Shown here: one piece after another, positions 9,459 to 18,720 of the stretch
Position numbering within the stretch: the stretch's first letter is position 1
Layout: every line of letters starts with the position of its first letter
Source: Vibrio echinoideorum
GTDB taxonomy: Bacteria; Pseudomonadota; Gammaproteobacteria; Enterobacterales; Vibrionaceae
NCBI RefSeq assembly: GCF_024347455.1
Contig: NZ_AP025483.1
Span: 3,162,001-3,226,000 of the forward strand
Direction of reading: 5' to 3'
Length of the DNA stretch: 64,000 nucleotides
Position numbers and translations under genes: made by a program
The notes under the pieces: generated by a model
Seen by the model: only the letters and a program-made list of their open reading frames with translations
Database searches by the model: none
What the model was told of the DNA's origin: nothing

Positions 9459-10900
9459 TATTTACTCTCCCTGCGAGTACTTAACTCAAATGTCACCACA
9501 TCTTGGTCATTGCGACCAATTTTTAATTTTTCAAAGGCACGCCCGACTAAATTAAGCTCACTTTTAAACTGACCGATCCAATTAGGAACGACATTTGCGT
9601 TACGAGCAAAACCACTAAGATCTAGAATATCGTGAGTCATGTAAATGTGCGAAAGCGAGATATCATTTCGACCTAATTTAGCTAAGGAATTCATGACGCC
9701 AGAATACCCGACTTGTTGTGATTCGTCGTATTGTCCAACCGCCTTTAAAGCTTCTTTTTTTGCTTGTGTCTCACGTTTGAGACGCGCAACTGCAGCCACT
9801 TTCTCTGGAGACGGTTTATGCTGAGTTAACTTACTATTCAATTGGTTAACTTGCTTGTTAAGCTGGTTCGAGTCATGTTGCAAAGCTGTGAGTTCTTTAT
9901 CCAAGTTCGACGTTTGATATTGCATTACAAAGTAGCCACCAAGTAGCAATATACAAACAAGCCCCCAACTCGCGGCCACATTTGTGAGGGTGAAATATTC
10001 TTTTTTAGGCTTCAGGTGTTCAGGATAAAGATTGACGTTAAAAACAGTTTTTTCAGCCGCAAGCTTAACCAACAAACTTTCTGAATTTTCGCGCTCTCCC
10101 TCAACTAATAGAGAAACCGTTGAACTCAATGTGTTGTTTAACGCGTTTTGTAATTCAGCCTCGTCTTCTTCATCACAGCAGATTTTTAACTGATGAAGTT
10201 GAGTGCCTTTAATTTGTGAAGAAAGGTAATCAATCGAGCGTTGGAGCTCTAAGGCAAGACCATCTAACTGCAGAGCACTTGATGCAACTCCCGTTAAGGG
10301 AGGGACAACACTGCGGATCGTTCTTTGGAAGCAAACCGTATTTTCAACAAATGCGCCAAGCTTAAAGTGCGAGTTAATACTCCGCTGCAACAAGATAAAA
10401 TTAGAAAGTTCACCTGCGCTATAGCCCCAAATTTCGTCTTCAGGGGCGACACCACTTAACTCAACCTGCGTTGAGTTAGCAATATTCACAAGCTTATCTA
10501 ACAGCTTTTTCGGTAAAACATACACTTGTAGCTTATTAGACGTAGGCAGTGCTACAGCACTCGCCGTAATCTCGGTCACTCTTTCAGAAACAAGGTCTTT
10601 CAGTAAAAAAGGCAGGGCCACCGACCATTCGCTCTCGGGAATATCCGGTTTATCAATTTGGAAAGTTTGGTAGTAGTTAGCACAAACAATTAATTGCAGG
10701 CTATTGCTAGTAAACGCCTCACTATTAAGCGATTTCTTCAGCGCGCTTTCCCAGTCCCCGTTAACGACAGGAATACTGGTTACTTGCAGTTCAGGTTCTG
10801 TTGATGACATATAAACGGCATCGTTGCCTAACATGACAACTTGAGAGCTGCCTTGATTATTCGTTGGCTTTATCTTGTCTAAAATCGCTTTAAAATTCAT
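9458..10900 (-). CDS. mshI: MSHA biogenesis protein MshI (PilM/PilN-like fusion)
   Basis: 480 aa. The N-terminal part (about 1-270) is a cytoplasmic actin-like/PilM-type region. A single transmembrane helix follows at about 309-327 (WGLVCILLLGGYFVMQ). The periplasmic part starts with a coiled coil (LDKELTALQHDSNQLNKQ) and ends in a PilN-like domain. It probably combines the roles that PilM and PilN split in other type IV pili, coupling the cytoplasmic ATPase to MshJ and MshK. It lies 2 bases after csrD. Confidence 0.85.
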   Translation of the reverse strand: MNFKAILDKIKPTNNQGSSQVVMLGNDAVYMSSTEPELQVTSIPVVNGDWESALKKSLNSEAFTSNSLQLIVCANYYQTFQIDKPDIPESEWSVALPFLLKDLVSERVTEITASAVALPTSNKLQVYVLPKKLLDKLVNIANSTQVELSGVAPEDEIWGYSAGELSNFILLQRSINSHFKLGAFVENTVCFQRTIRSVVPPLTGVASSALQLDGLALELQRSIDYLSSQIKGTQLHQLKICCDEEDEAELQNALNNTLSSTVSLLVEGERENSESLLVKLAAEKTVFNVNLYPEHLKPKKEYFTLTNVAASWGLVCILLLGGYFVMQYQTSNLDKELTALQHDSNQLNKQVNQLNSKLTQHKPSPEKVAAVARLKRETQAKKEALKAVGQYDESQQVGYSGVMNSLAKLGRNDISLSHIYMTHDILDLSGFARNANVVPNWIGQFKSELNLVGRAFEKLKIGRNDQDVVTFELSTRRESK

Positions 10901-10902
10901 TT

Positions 10903-12918
10903 TTAACTACTACTCTTACGCCATCGATTTCTTCGTCCAACTTTTACAGCAGATTCAGTTTTCACTGTATTTTCACCTTGGTTAGGCAAAGGGATGATCT
11001 GTTGTTCTTCGTCGAAATATCTCCCTTGATAGCCGTTAATACCTAACTCTATCAAGGTATTCTTTTCTTGCTTTGTCTCGACTCCCACCGCAATAACTTG
11101 AGTTGGGGAGTCACCACATGCCCCAATTAAACTACGGACAAACAGTTGGTTCTCATGCCTTTGATCTATTTTCTTTATTAGGCTTCGATGAAGCTTAATA
11201 AAGTTAACCTTTAAATCTTTTATATAGTGAGTACTAACAATGGTTCGCCCTGCTTGGCCAACAATGACTTTACACCCTAACCCCTTCAACATCTTTGCCA
11301 CCGGTCTCATATAATCGAGATGAGCAATAAGATGTCCTTCTGGAAACTCAAAAGCTAATTGGGAGCGATGCTGAGCGGAGAGCTGTAACAACTCACTTCT
11401 AAACCACTTAAAATGCTGTTTATTAGCAAACGGCGTAACGTTCAAGTTCACCGAATAGTTGGTAAGGGTTGTTGATTCTTTTAGCGACTTCAGCAACACC
11501 TTCAGAACCGATTGATCCATTTGAGCTTGATAACCAACTTGCTCTACTGCGGGCATAAATCGAGACGATTTCAATAAACCTTTATCAGGATCCTGAATTC
11601 TAGTGAATATTTCTCTATGTAATTCATTAGCTTGACCAGATTCCGGCATAAGATAACACCGCTGAGCAAAGATTACTAAATTTTCAGGGAGCAGAGCTTT
11701 ATCAAGTAGTGTTCTCCAACGAACACTGCCTCTATCCAACTCATTTGTATTCTGCTTAGGGTAACGGCTCCAGTTATTAATGCGCTCCAACTGGGCGCTT
11801 TTTAATGCCGTTTCAGTTTCATCCATAATCTGACTATGGCGTTCGCCTTCGGTATACATTGTCACACCAATATGACACCAATTGTCAGGTTCCAAAGGCT
11901 CCGGTGGCGTTAGTTTATCTAACTGTCTTAAACATTGAGCCGCCAACGTTGCAATATCCTTTGATCCTTGGTGAGGAATAAACACCGCAAAGTCTGCTTC
12001 GTAATAGCGAGAGAAAATAACATCAGGATAGCGCTGAACAATATTCGACAATACTTCTCCGACTTCAATAATAAAGCCGTCAGTGATTTGTTTATCATTG
12101 GCATCACGAACTGGTTCCCATTCGTCAATGCGAATCAACAATACGCCACCTCTAGCACCACTTTCATGCAGGGCCGATTCAAGCTTGTTATCAAATAAGA
12201 CTCGATTGGCTGTGCCAGTAAGCTTATCTAAGAAGGTATGGGTGCGGATAAAGGTATCAAAGCGGCTTCGCTCCTGACGAGCATCTTGTAACTCCTCAAT
12301 CAGTACATCAAGGGCTTCACTCGCAGTATATGGCCACTCTCGCTCATCTCCTTTTGCATGAGCTTCAACTTGCCCAGCGAGAAGCATTCTTCCTCGCTCC
12401 TCCAACATTTCGGATCCCATTAGCTGCTCTTTCAGCCATCGGACACCACGTACCAGACAGAAAATAATCAAAGCAACCGCTAAAGTAATCGACCACATCG
12501 CTTCCATTGAGTAGTTATAACCAATGTAAGGAGGAAGAGCTTTAAACTCGATTCGATAGCCTTCATTTCGCTCTAAAACAAAACTTCTTTCATAGAGGCG
12601 ATTAGGGTCAATTTGCGGGGAAGTATCTTTGAAGCGATAAACGATGCCCGTCTTGTTCGAGAGTTTCATCTCAACAATATTGCTCGCCTGCAACATCTTA
12701 GGCATCCAACGCTGCATCGAATACGCAGCGTCTGGATCTTCCATCTCTTTATCTACAACGTCGACAATACCAACCAAATAATGGTCTAAATATTCCTGCC
12801 CAATACGCTTAAAAGACAGTGTGCCACCGATAAAAAGAATGAACATCGCACTGATAACAATCACGGTGACAAACGCCACTAAGCGAGTGCTCAATTTTAG
12901 TGTGGGGGTATATCTCAT
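10903..12918 (-). CDS. csrD: CsrD/MshH, degenerate GGDEF-EAL regulator of Csr RNA turnover
   Basis: 671 aa from the chosen ATG. Two transmembrane helices (about 13-35 and 138-158) flank a periplasmic loop. A GGDEF-like domain follows in which the active-site motif is replaced by YYEADF, and then an EAL-like domain whose signature reads HREIF instead of EAL. It is therefore unlikely to make or degrade cyclic di-GMP. Homologous CsrD proteins promote RNase E decay of the CsrB/C sRNAs and so influence CsrA. A TTG start at 12939 is also open, but AAGGA before the ATG at 12918 favours the latter. It is the first gene of the msh locus. Confidence 0.87.
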   Translation of the reverse strand: MRYTPTLKLSTRLVAFVTVIVISAMFILFIGGTLSFKRIGQEYLDHYLVGIVDVVDKEMEDPDAAYSMQRWMPKMLQASNIVEMKLSNKTGIVYRFKDTSPQIDPNRLYERSFVLERNEGYRIEFKALPPYIGYNYSMEAMWSITLAVALIIFCLVRGVRWLKEQLMGSEMLEERGRMLLAGQVEAHAKGDEREWPYTASEALDVLIEELQDARQERSRFDTFIRTHTFLDKLTGTANRVLFDNKLESALHESGARGGVLLIRIDEWEPVRDANDKQITDGFIIEVGEVLSNIVQRYPDVIFSRYYEADFAVFIPHQGSKDIATLAAQCLRQLDKLTPPEPLEPDNWCHIGVTMYTEGERHSQIMDETETALKSAQLERINNWSRYPKQNTNELDRGSVRWRTLLDKALLPENLVIFAQRCYLMPESGQANELHREIFTRIQDPDKGLLKSSRFMPAVEQVGYQAQMDQSVLKVLLKSLKESTTLTNYSVNLNVTPFANKQHFKWFRSELLQLSAQHRSQLAFEFPEGHLIAHLDYMRPVAKMLKGLGCKVIVGQAGRTIVSTHYIKDLKVNFIKLHRSLIKKIDQRHENQLFVRSLIGACGDSPTQVIAVGVETKQEKNTLIELGINGYQGRYFDEEQQIIPLPNQGENTVKTESAVKVGRRNRWRKSSS

Positions 12919-13012
12919 GAATAACGAAATCCTTTTCAACTCACATTATACCGTATTGCTACTTATACTATAAATTGACGTTGTAAATAAAGCGTTAAGA
13001 ATTCTAGGTAAC

Positions 13013-13039
13013 AAAAAGCCGCGATGAACGCGGCTTTTT
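13013..13039 (-). terminator. Terminator between ssb and csrD
   Basis: Eleven-base perfect inverted repeat AAAAAGCCGCG (13013-13023) / CGCGGCTTTTT (13029-13039) with a 5-base loop. It can end ssb transcription on the minus strand, so csrD needs its own promoter in the 100 bases that follow. Confidence 0.85.
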
Positions 13040-13079
13040 CCAATTTAATACTGTCTTTATAATATATTAAAAACAGGGC

Positions 13080-13655
13080 TTAAAATGGGATGTCATCATC
13101 AAAATCCATTGGCGGCTCATTATATTGAGGTTGAGCCTGCTGAGGAGCTTGTTGAGGTGCTTTCGGCTGCTGTTGAGCAGGAGCACTGTATTGCTGTTGC
13201 TGTTGTTGTGGTTGTTGCTGCTGCTGCTGTGGTTGTTGTGGCTGACCCCAACTACCTTGCTGTTGGTTACCCATACCACCTTGAGCAGGAGCACCACCTT
13301 GAGCACGGCCACCAAGCATTTGCATTACACCATTGAAGCCTTGAACAACCACTTCAGTTGTGTAGCGATCTTGACCGCTTTGATCTTGCCATTTACGTGT
13401 CTGAAGTTGACCTTCAATGTAAACTTGAGAACCTTTACGTAGGTATTCACCAGCAACTTCCGCCAGCTTGCCAAACAGAGCAACACGGTGCCATTCTGTT
13501 TTTTCACGCTGTTCGCCAGTTGCTTTGTCACGCCATGACTCTGACGTTGCAATGGTAATGTTCGCTACTGCGCCGCCATTGGGCATGTAACGAATTTCAG
13601 GGTCATTACCTAGGTTACCCACTAATATAACTTTGTTAACTCCACGGCTAGCCAT
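13080..13655 (-). CDS. ssb: Single-stranded DNA-binding protein
   Basis: 191 aa. An N-terminal OB fold (about 1-112, starting [19 protein letters not shown]) is followed by a Gly/Gln-rich flexible linker with long glutamine runs (about 130-175). The acidic tip DFDDDIPF is the docking site for many repair and replication proteins. It binds ssDNA as a tetramer in replication, recombination and repair. The glutamine runs are encoded by CAA/CAG tracts at about 13186-13250, which may vary in length. No LexA box is apparent upstream of this gene, although uvrA nearby has one. Confidence 0.96.
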   Translation of the reverse strand: MASRGVNKVILVGNLGNDPEIRYMPNGGAVANITIATSESWRDKATGEQREKTEWHRVALFGKLAEVAGEYLRKGSQVYIEGQLQTRKWQDQSGQDRYTTEVVVQGFNGVMQMLGGRAQGGAPAQGGMGNQQQGSWGQPQQPQQQQQQPQQQQQQYSAPAQQQPKAPQQAPQQAQPQYNEPPMDFDDDIPF

Positions 13656-13933
13656 GATTTGCTCCGTCTAAATTCATAGTCTCAGAAAATTTTAGCGCAC
13701 AAGAATAGCATGCTTTTCTACAGTGATAAATCGCATTCCTATTCTCGCTCTAATACAAAGAATAAAAACGTAACAAATCATGATATTCAGAGCGATGTTG
13801 CTTTTTTCTCCACTTACAAACCACTCATTTACTTTGGGAATTGATATTCAACGCAAGTCACCATTAAGGCGCTAGAGAAGCCGAAGCATGCATGACAACG
13901 TGAAATCTAACCCAAATTGAACAAGGAGTTTCA

Positions 13934-14581
13934 ATGAGAAAATCTCGATACGCTCGCACTTTACACTTTCTGTGCATCGACCCAAGCGACACCTATCTGC
14001 ATGTAAAAGAGATAGAAAAGCACTTATTTATTCCACTCTACAAGATGACAGCGGACGACTTGATGCTTTTCGATAGAAAACAGAGCAACCGTATCTTGCT
14101 CATCGATTACAAAGAGGTACCAAAGTTAGTCATGGTGTTCCCTAATTTACCCGTCATGTGGAAAAATCATGAGATCATATTGTTCAACGTCCCCCAGCAA
14201 CTTACTACATCAGAGCTACTTACCTATGGTGTCTTAAAAGGGTTGTTTTATGATTCTGAACAAAAAGTTAAAATAGCAAAAGGGCTTAAAGAGGTCATTA
14301 ATGGTGACAACTGGTTACCCAGAAAGGTAACGAACCAACTTCTTTTTTATTACCGCAATATGGTCAACACCAACACGACACCCACCAATGTCGATTTAAC
14401 CATTAGGGAGATCCAGGTGATTCGTTGCCTTCAATCTGGCTCATCAAACACTCAAATAGCCGATGATTTGTTTATTAGCGAATTCACCGTCAAATCTCAC
14501 CTTTATCAGATATTCCGTAAGTTAGCGGTTAAAAATAGAGTCCAAGCCATCGCCTGGGCTAATCAGAACTTACTTGCATAA
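13934..14581 (+). CDS. qstR: QstR, VpsT/CsgD-type LuxR regulator of competence and T6SS
   Basis: 215 aa. It has a degenerate receiver-like N-terminal domain (about 8-120) and a C-terminal LuxR helix-turn-helix (about 153-210, with LTIREIQVIRCLQSG, ADDLFISEFTVKSHL and KNRVQAIAWA). It resembles VpsT. The place between ssb and galU is where V. cholerae has qstR, the quorum-sensing and TfoX-dependent activator of DNA uptake and type VI secretion genes. The region matching the VpsT cyclic di-GMP motif W[FLM][TS]R reads WLPR (127-130). AAGGAG lies 7 bases before the ATG. The receiver domain has no obvious phosphoacceptor environment. Identification is by synteny and family resemblance. Confidence 0.8.
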   Translation: MRKSRYARTLHFLCIDPSDTYLHVKEIEKHLFIPLYKMTADDLMLFDRKQSNRILLIDYKEVPKLVMVFPNLPVMWKNHEIILFNVPQQLTTSELLTYGVLKGLFYDSEQKVKIAKGLKEVINGDNWLPRKVTNQLLFYYRNMVNTNTTPTNVDLTIREIQVIRCLQSGSSNTQIADDLFISEFTVKSHLYQIFRKLAVKNRVQAIAWANQNLLA

Positions 14582-14642
14582 TTGATCAGCCTCTTAAACT
14601 GATGATAATTTTGAGGGAAACTCTAGTAAACCATACGTATTG

Positions 14643-14670
14643 TTGCTGAATTTTCGACATAACTTATGCT
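14643..14670 (+). promoter_or_regulatory. Putative galU promoter
   Basis: TTGCTG (14643-14648), a 16-base spacer and TATGCT (14665-14670), about 68 bases before the galU start. The match is moderate and no other better pair is visible in the 156-base gap after qstR. Confidence 0.4.
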
Positions 14671-14737
14671 AGAGTTGCCCTCAGAAATATCAGCCATTCA
14701 GGTTGAATAATAATTATTATAGATAAAGGGTCTTATC

Positions 14738-15610
14738 ATGATCAAAAAGTGCCTTTTCCCGGCAGCTGGCTACGGTACACGCTTCTTACCTGCGACTAAG
14801 TCAATGCCTAAAGAAATGATGCCTGTTGTAAACAAGCCTTTAATTGAATACGGCGTTGAAGAAGCTATCGAAGCCGGTATGGACGGCATGTGCATTGTTA
14901 CCGGTCGTGGTAAGCATTCTCTGATGGATCACTTCGATAAAAACTACGAACTCGAACATCAGATCAGCGGTACAAATAAAGAAGACCTGCTGATCAATAT
15001 CCGTGAGACGATTGAAGCAGCAAACTTCACTTACATTCGTCAACGTGAAATGAAAGGCCTTGGCCACGCTATCTTAACGGGTCGCGAACTTGTGGGTGAT
15101 GAACCATTCGCAGTTGTGCTTGCCGATGACCTTTGTGTAAATGAGCAGCAGGGCGTTCTGGCTCAAATGGTTGCGCTGTACAAACAATTCCGTTGTTCAA
15201 TTGTTGCAGTACAAGAAGTGCCAGAAAACGAAACACACAAATACGGTGTTATCTCTGGTGAAATGATTAAAGATGATCTTTTCCGTGTTGACGACATGGT
15301 TGAGAAGCCAGAGCCAGGCACTGCACCAAGTAATCTCGCGATCATTGGCCGTTACATTCTGACTCCAGACATCTTTGAACTTATCGAGCAGACAGAGCCA
15401 GGTAAAGGCGGCGAGATCCAGATTACTGATGCATTGTTAAAACAAGCAAAATCAGGCTGTGTATTAGCCTACAAATTTAAAGGCCAACGTTTTGACTGCG
15501 GTAGTGTAGAAGGCTATATCGAGGCAACAAACTACTGCTTTGAAAACCTATACAAAAAAGACCAGCAACAAATCGAGCTAGGTAAGCACTCAACAACAAA
15601 AGAAGCTTAA
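14738..15610 (+). CDS. galU: UTP-glucose-1-phosphate uridylyltransferase
   Basis: 290 aa. It makes UDP-glucose from UTP and glucose-1-phosphate, the precursor for capsule, LPS, osmoregulated glucans and exopolysaccharide. The nucleotidyltransferase signature is PAAGYGTRFLPATKSMPKEM (about 8-27). The metal-binding VVLADD segment (about 126-131) and the C-terminal KGQRFDCGSVEGYIEAT region are intact. AAAGGG lies shortly before the ATG. It stands alone, with a strong terminator after it. Confidence 0.96.
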   Translation: MIKKCLFPAAGYGTRFLPATKSMPKEMMPVVNKPLIEYGVEEAIEAGMDGMCIVTGRGKHSLMDHFDKNYELEHQISGTNKEDLLINIRETIEAANFTYIRQREMKGLGHAILTGRELVGDEPFAVVLADDLCVNEQQGVLAQMVALYKQFRCSIVAVQEVPENETHKYGVISGEMIKDDLFRVDDMVEKPEPGTAPSNLAIIGRYILTPDIFELIEQTEPGKGGEIQITDALLKQAKSGCVLAYKFKGQRFDCGSVEGYIEATNYCFENLYKKDQQQIELGKHSTTKEA

Positions 15611-15676
15611 TCACTGGTTTTGGCTTATTAACTAATAACAATTAACGGTTAGTTAGCTGCGTAATAAATTATTCAA

Positions 15677-15705
15677 AGGGTGACTCAAAAGAGTCACCCT
15701 TTTTT
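15677..15705 (+). terminator. Terminator after galU
   Basis: Ten-base perfect stem AGGGTGACTC (15677-15686) / GAGTCACCCT (15691-15700), loop AAAA, followed by a T run. Confidence 0.9.
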
Positions 15706-15708
15706 GTT

Positions 15709-15728
15709 TACTGTTTTTTTATCCAGTA
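15709..15728 (+). promoter_or_regulatory. LexA (SOS) box upstream of uvrA
   Basis: TACTGT, eight T/A bases and CCAGTA form a near-palindrome. Compared with the core CTGT-N8-ACAG there is one mismatch (CCAG). It lies 65 bases before the uvrA ATG, where SOS control is expected in gamma-proteobacteria. Confidence 0.75.
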
Positions 15729-15792
15729 AAACTTTGCACAAATCTCACTCTATGTAATACTTTATCCACTTAAAATTACATGGTCTGTTGAG

Positions 15793-18624
15793 ATGGATAA
15801 AATAGAAATCAGAGGCGCTCGTACGCATAACCTCAAAGACATTAACCTAACCATACCTCGTGACAAACTCACTGTTATCACGGGATTATCCGGGTCAGGA
15901 AAATCGTCACTTGCGTTTGATACTCTCTACGCAGAAGGGCAGCGTCGCTATGTCGAGTCTTTGTCTGCTTATGCTCGCCAATTTCTATCTCTTATGGAAA
16001 AGCCTGATGTCGACCACATCGAAGGTTTATCTCCCGCTATCTCAATAGAACAGAAATCGACCTCTCACAACCCTCGTTCAACCGTGGGGACCATTACGGA
16101 AGTCTATGATTACTTAAGGTTGCTCTATGCGCGAGTAGGTGAACCACGCTGTCCAGATCACAATACCCCTCTGGCTGCGCAAACCATCAGCCAAATGGTC
16201 GATAAAGTGTTGGAACTCCCTGAAGGTTCAAAGATGATGCTAATGGCGCCTATCGTCAAAGAGCGTAAAGGTGAGCATGTCAAAACACTTGAAAATTTAG
16301 CCGCTCAAGGTTTTATCCGCGCTCGAATTGACGGAGAAACTTGTGACCTATCCGATCCACCAACACTTGAGTTACATAAGAAGCACACCATCGAGGTGGT
16401 CGTTGATCGATTTAAGGTTCGCCCTGATCTTCAACAACGCCTGGCTGAATCGTTTGAAACCACATTAGAACTCTCTGGCGGCATTGCTGTTGTCGGTTGG
16501 ATGGACGACACCGAACAAGAAGAGATCGTATTTTCTGCAAACTTCGCTTGTCCCAAATGTGGCTACAGCATGCAGGAACTTGAGCCTCGTCTGTTTTCAT
16601 TCAACAACCCAGCAGGTGCATGTGGTACTTGTGATGGACTTGGTGTTCAACAATATTTCGACCCAAGTCGAGTGATTTTGGATGAGAACCTAAGCATTGC
16701 AGAAGGTGCTATAAAAGGCTGGGATCAAAAGAATTACTACTATTTTCAGATGCTGACGTCGCTATCGGATCATTATGGTTTTGATCTTTATGCACCATTT
16801 AATTCTTTGCCAAAGAAAACTCAAGAGATCATTCTGAAAGGATCTGGCCGCACAGAGGTCGAATTCAAATATATCAATGATCGTGGTGATATCCGAGTCA
16901 AGCGTCACCCATTTGAAGGTATTCTCAACACGTTAGAACGTCGTTACCATGACACTGAATCGAGCGCTGTACGTGAAGATTTAGCTAAATACATTTCGAC
17001 GAAATCTTGCTCTAGCTGTAACGGCACGCGTTTGAGATTAGAAGCGAGAAACGTCTTTATTGGTGACACGACACTCCCTGAAATTGTTGAACTCAGCATT
17101 GCCGACGCACTGCAATTTTTCCAAGAATTAAAATTGGACGGTCAGCGTGGACAAATCGCAGACAAGGTGATGAAAGAGATCAATGACCGCCTGCACTTCT
17201 TAGTGAACGTTGGTTTGAATTACCTTAATCTATCACGCAGTGCAGAAACGTTATCTGGCGGTGAAGCACAACGTATCCGCTTAGCAAGCCAAATAGGAGC
17301 TGGCTTAGTTGGCGTTATGTACGTACTCGATGAGCCGTCGATTGGCCTCCACCAGCGTGATAATGAACGTCTATTGAAAACTCTGGTTCACTTAAGAGAT
17401 TTAGGTAATACCGTTCTTGTCGTTGAACATGATGAAGATGCAATCCGTTGTGCTGACCATGTTATCGATATTGGTCCAGGAGCGGGAGTTCACGGTGGCC
17501 ATGTGGTCGCAGAAGGGACAATGCAAGATATTCTCGATAACCCAGAATCATTGACTGGGCAGTACCTGAGCGGCGCCAAAGAAATTTCCATACCCAAAGA
17601 AAGAACACCTATCGACAAAAAAAAGGTCGTAGAGATCATTGGAGCAACGGGTAACAACCTAAAAAATATCACCGCAACCATTCCTGTCGGCTTATTTAGT
17701 TGCATTACCGGCGTATCAGGTTCAGGTAAATCAACACTGATCAACGATACCTTCTTTAAAGTCGCCCATACCCAACTCAATGGTGCAACCACAGCGGTAG
17801 CCGCGCCACATAAGAAGATTAAAGGGTTAGAACATTTTGATAAGGTAATCGACATCGATCAGAGCCCTATCGGTCGAACGCCAAGATCAAACCCTGCCAC
17901 TTATACTGGGATCTTCACTCCAATCCGTGAGTTATTTGCGGGTACACAAGAGTCGCGATCTCGTGGCTATAAACCGGGACGATTCAGTTTCAACGTTCGT
18001 GGCGGACGCTGTGAAGCGTGTCAGGGTGATGGCGTAATCAAGGTAGAAATGCACTTCTTACCAGATGTGTATGTACCGTGTGATGTGTGTAAAGGTAAAC
18101 GCTATAACCGTGAAACCTTAGAAGTTCGCTACAAAGGAAAAACCATTGATGAAGTGCTAGAAATGACTGTAGAAGATGCTCGCGAGTACTTCAATCCAGT
18201 TCCGGTCATTGCGCGTAAACTGCAAACTTTAATGGATGTGGGCCTTTCTTATATTCGACTAGGGCAAGCGGCGACAACCTTATCTGGCGGAGAAGCACAA
18301 CGAGTCAAACTTGCGCGTGAACTTTCTAAACGAGATACAGGAAAAACCCTATACATTCTTGATGAGCCAACAACTGGGCTACACTTCCATGATATTCAGC
18401 AGCTATTAACGGTATTACACAGGTTACGTGATCACGGAAATACCGTTGTCGTGATTGAACATAACCTAGATGTTGTCAAAACTGCAGACTGGGTCCTAGA
18501 TTTAGGACCTGAAGGTGGTCAAGGTGGTGGTGAAATTGTTGCAGAAGGTACACCTGAAGATGTGGCACTCGTCGAAGGCTCACACACCGCTCGCTTCCTT
18601 AAGCCTATGTTAAATTTGAAGTAG
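15793..18624 (+). CDS. uvrA: Excinuclease ABC subunit A
   Basis: 943 aa, full length. UvrA is the damage-recognition ATPase of nucleotide excision repair and loads UvrB. There are two ABC modules. Walker A GLSGSGKS is at about 31-38 and a second GVSGSGKST is near 640. Both signature sequences (LSGGEAQR) are present, and both Walker B segments end in DEP. Zinc-binding CxxC pairs are visible in the first insertion (CPKCGY and CGTCDG) and in the second module (CEACQGDG and CDVCKGKR). An SOS box lies upstream. It is monocistronic, with a terminator after it. Confidence 0.97.
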   Translation: MDKIEIRGARTHNLKDINLTIPRDKLTVITGLSGSGKSSLAFDTLYAEGQRRYVESLSAYARQFLSLMEKPDVDHIEGLSPAISIEQKSTSHNPRSTVGTITEVYDYLRLLYARVGEPRCPDHNTPLAAQTISQMVDKVLELPEGSKMMLMAPIVKERKGEHVKTLENLAAQGFIRARIDGETCDLSDPPTLELHKKHTIEVVVDRFKVRPDLQQRLAESFETTLELSGGIAVVGWMDDTEQEEIVFSANFACPKCGYSMQELEPRLFSFNNPAGACGTCDGLGVQQYFDPSRVILDENLSIAEGAIKGWDQKNYYYFQMLTSLSDHYGFDLYAPFNSLPKKTQEIILKGSGRTEVEFKYINDRGDIRVKRHPFEGILNTLERRYHDTESSAVREDLAKYISTKSCSSCNGTRLRLEARNVFIGDTTLPEIVELSIADALQFFQELKLDGQRGQIADKVMKEINDRLHFLVNVGLNYLNLSRSAETLSGGEAQRIRLASQIGAGLVGVMYVLDEPSIGLHQRDNERLLKTLVHLRDLGNTVLVVEHDEDAIRCADHVIDIGPGAGVHGGHVVAEGTMQDILDNPESLTGQYLSGAKEISIPKERTPIDKKKVVEIIGATGNNLKNITATIPVGLFSCITGVSGSGKSTLINDTFFKVAHTQLNGATTAVAAPHKKIKGLEHFDKVIDIDQSPIGRTPRSNPATYTGIFTPIRELFAGTQESRSRGYKPGRFSFNVRGGRCEACQGDGVIKVEMHFLPDVYVPCDVCKGKRYNRETLEVRYKGKTIDEVLEMTVEDAREYFNPVPVIARKLQTLMDVGLSYIRLGQAATTLSGGEAQRVKLARELSKRDTGKTLYILDEPTTGLHFHDIQQLLTVLHRLRDHGNTVVVIEHNLDVVKTADWVLDLGPEGGQGGGEIVAEGTPEDVALVEGSHTARFLKPMLNLK

Positions 18625-18668
18625 GTGTAAAATAGCGCCCTGCGAGCAGACAGAAAAATGTTAAAGTA

Positions 18669-18705
18669 ACGGAGCTTGTTTCAAAAGGAACAAGCTCCGT
18701 TTTTA
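18669..18705 (+). terminator. Terminator after uvrA
   Basis: Twelve-base perfect stem ACGGAGCTTGTT (18669-18680) / AACAAGCTCCGT (18689-18700) followed by a T run. It lies just before the next gene on the same strand. Confidence 0.85.
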
Positions 18706-18720
18706 TAAGGTTAGGGATTT

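Noticed and set aside
13067..13442. Several alternative frames across ssb on both strands
   Set aside because: They arise from the repetitive CAA/CAG tract and encode Leu-, Val- or Asn-rich nonsense; SSB is certain.
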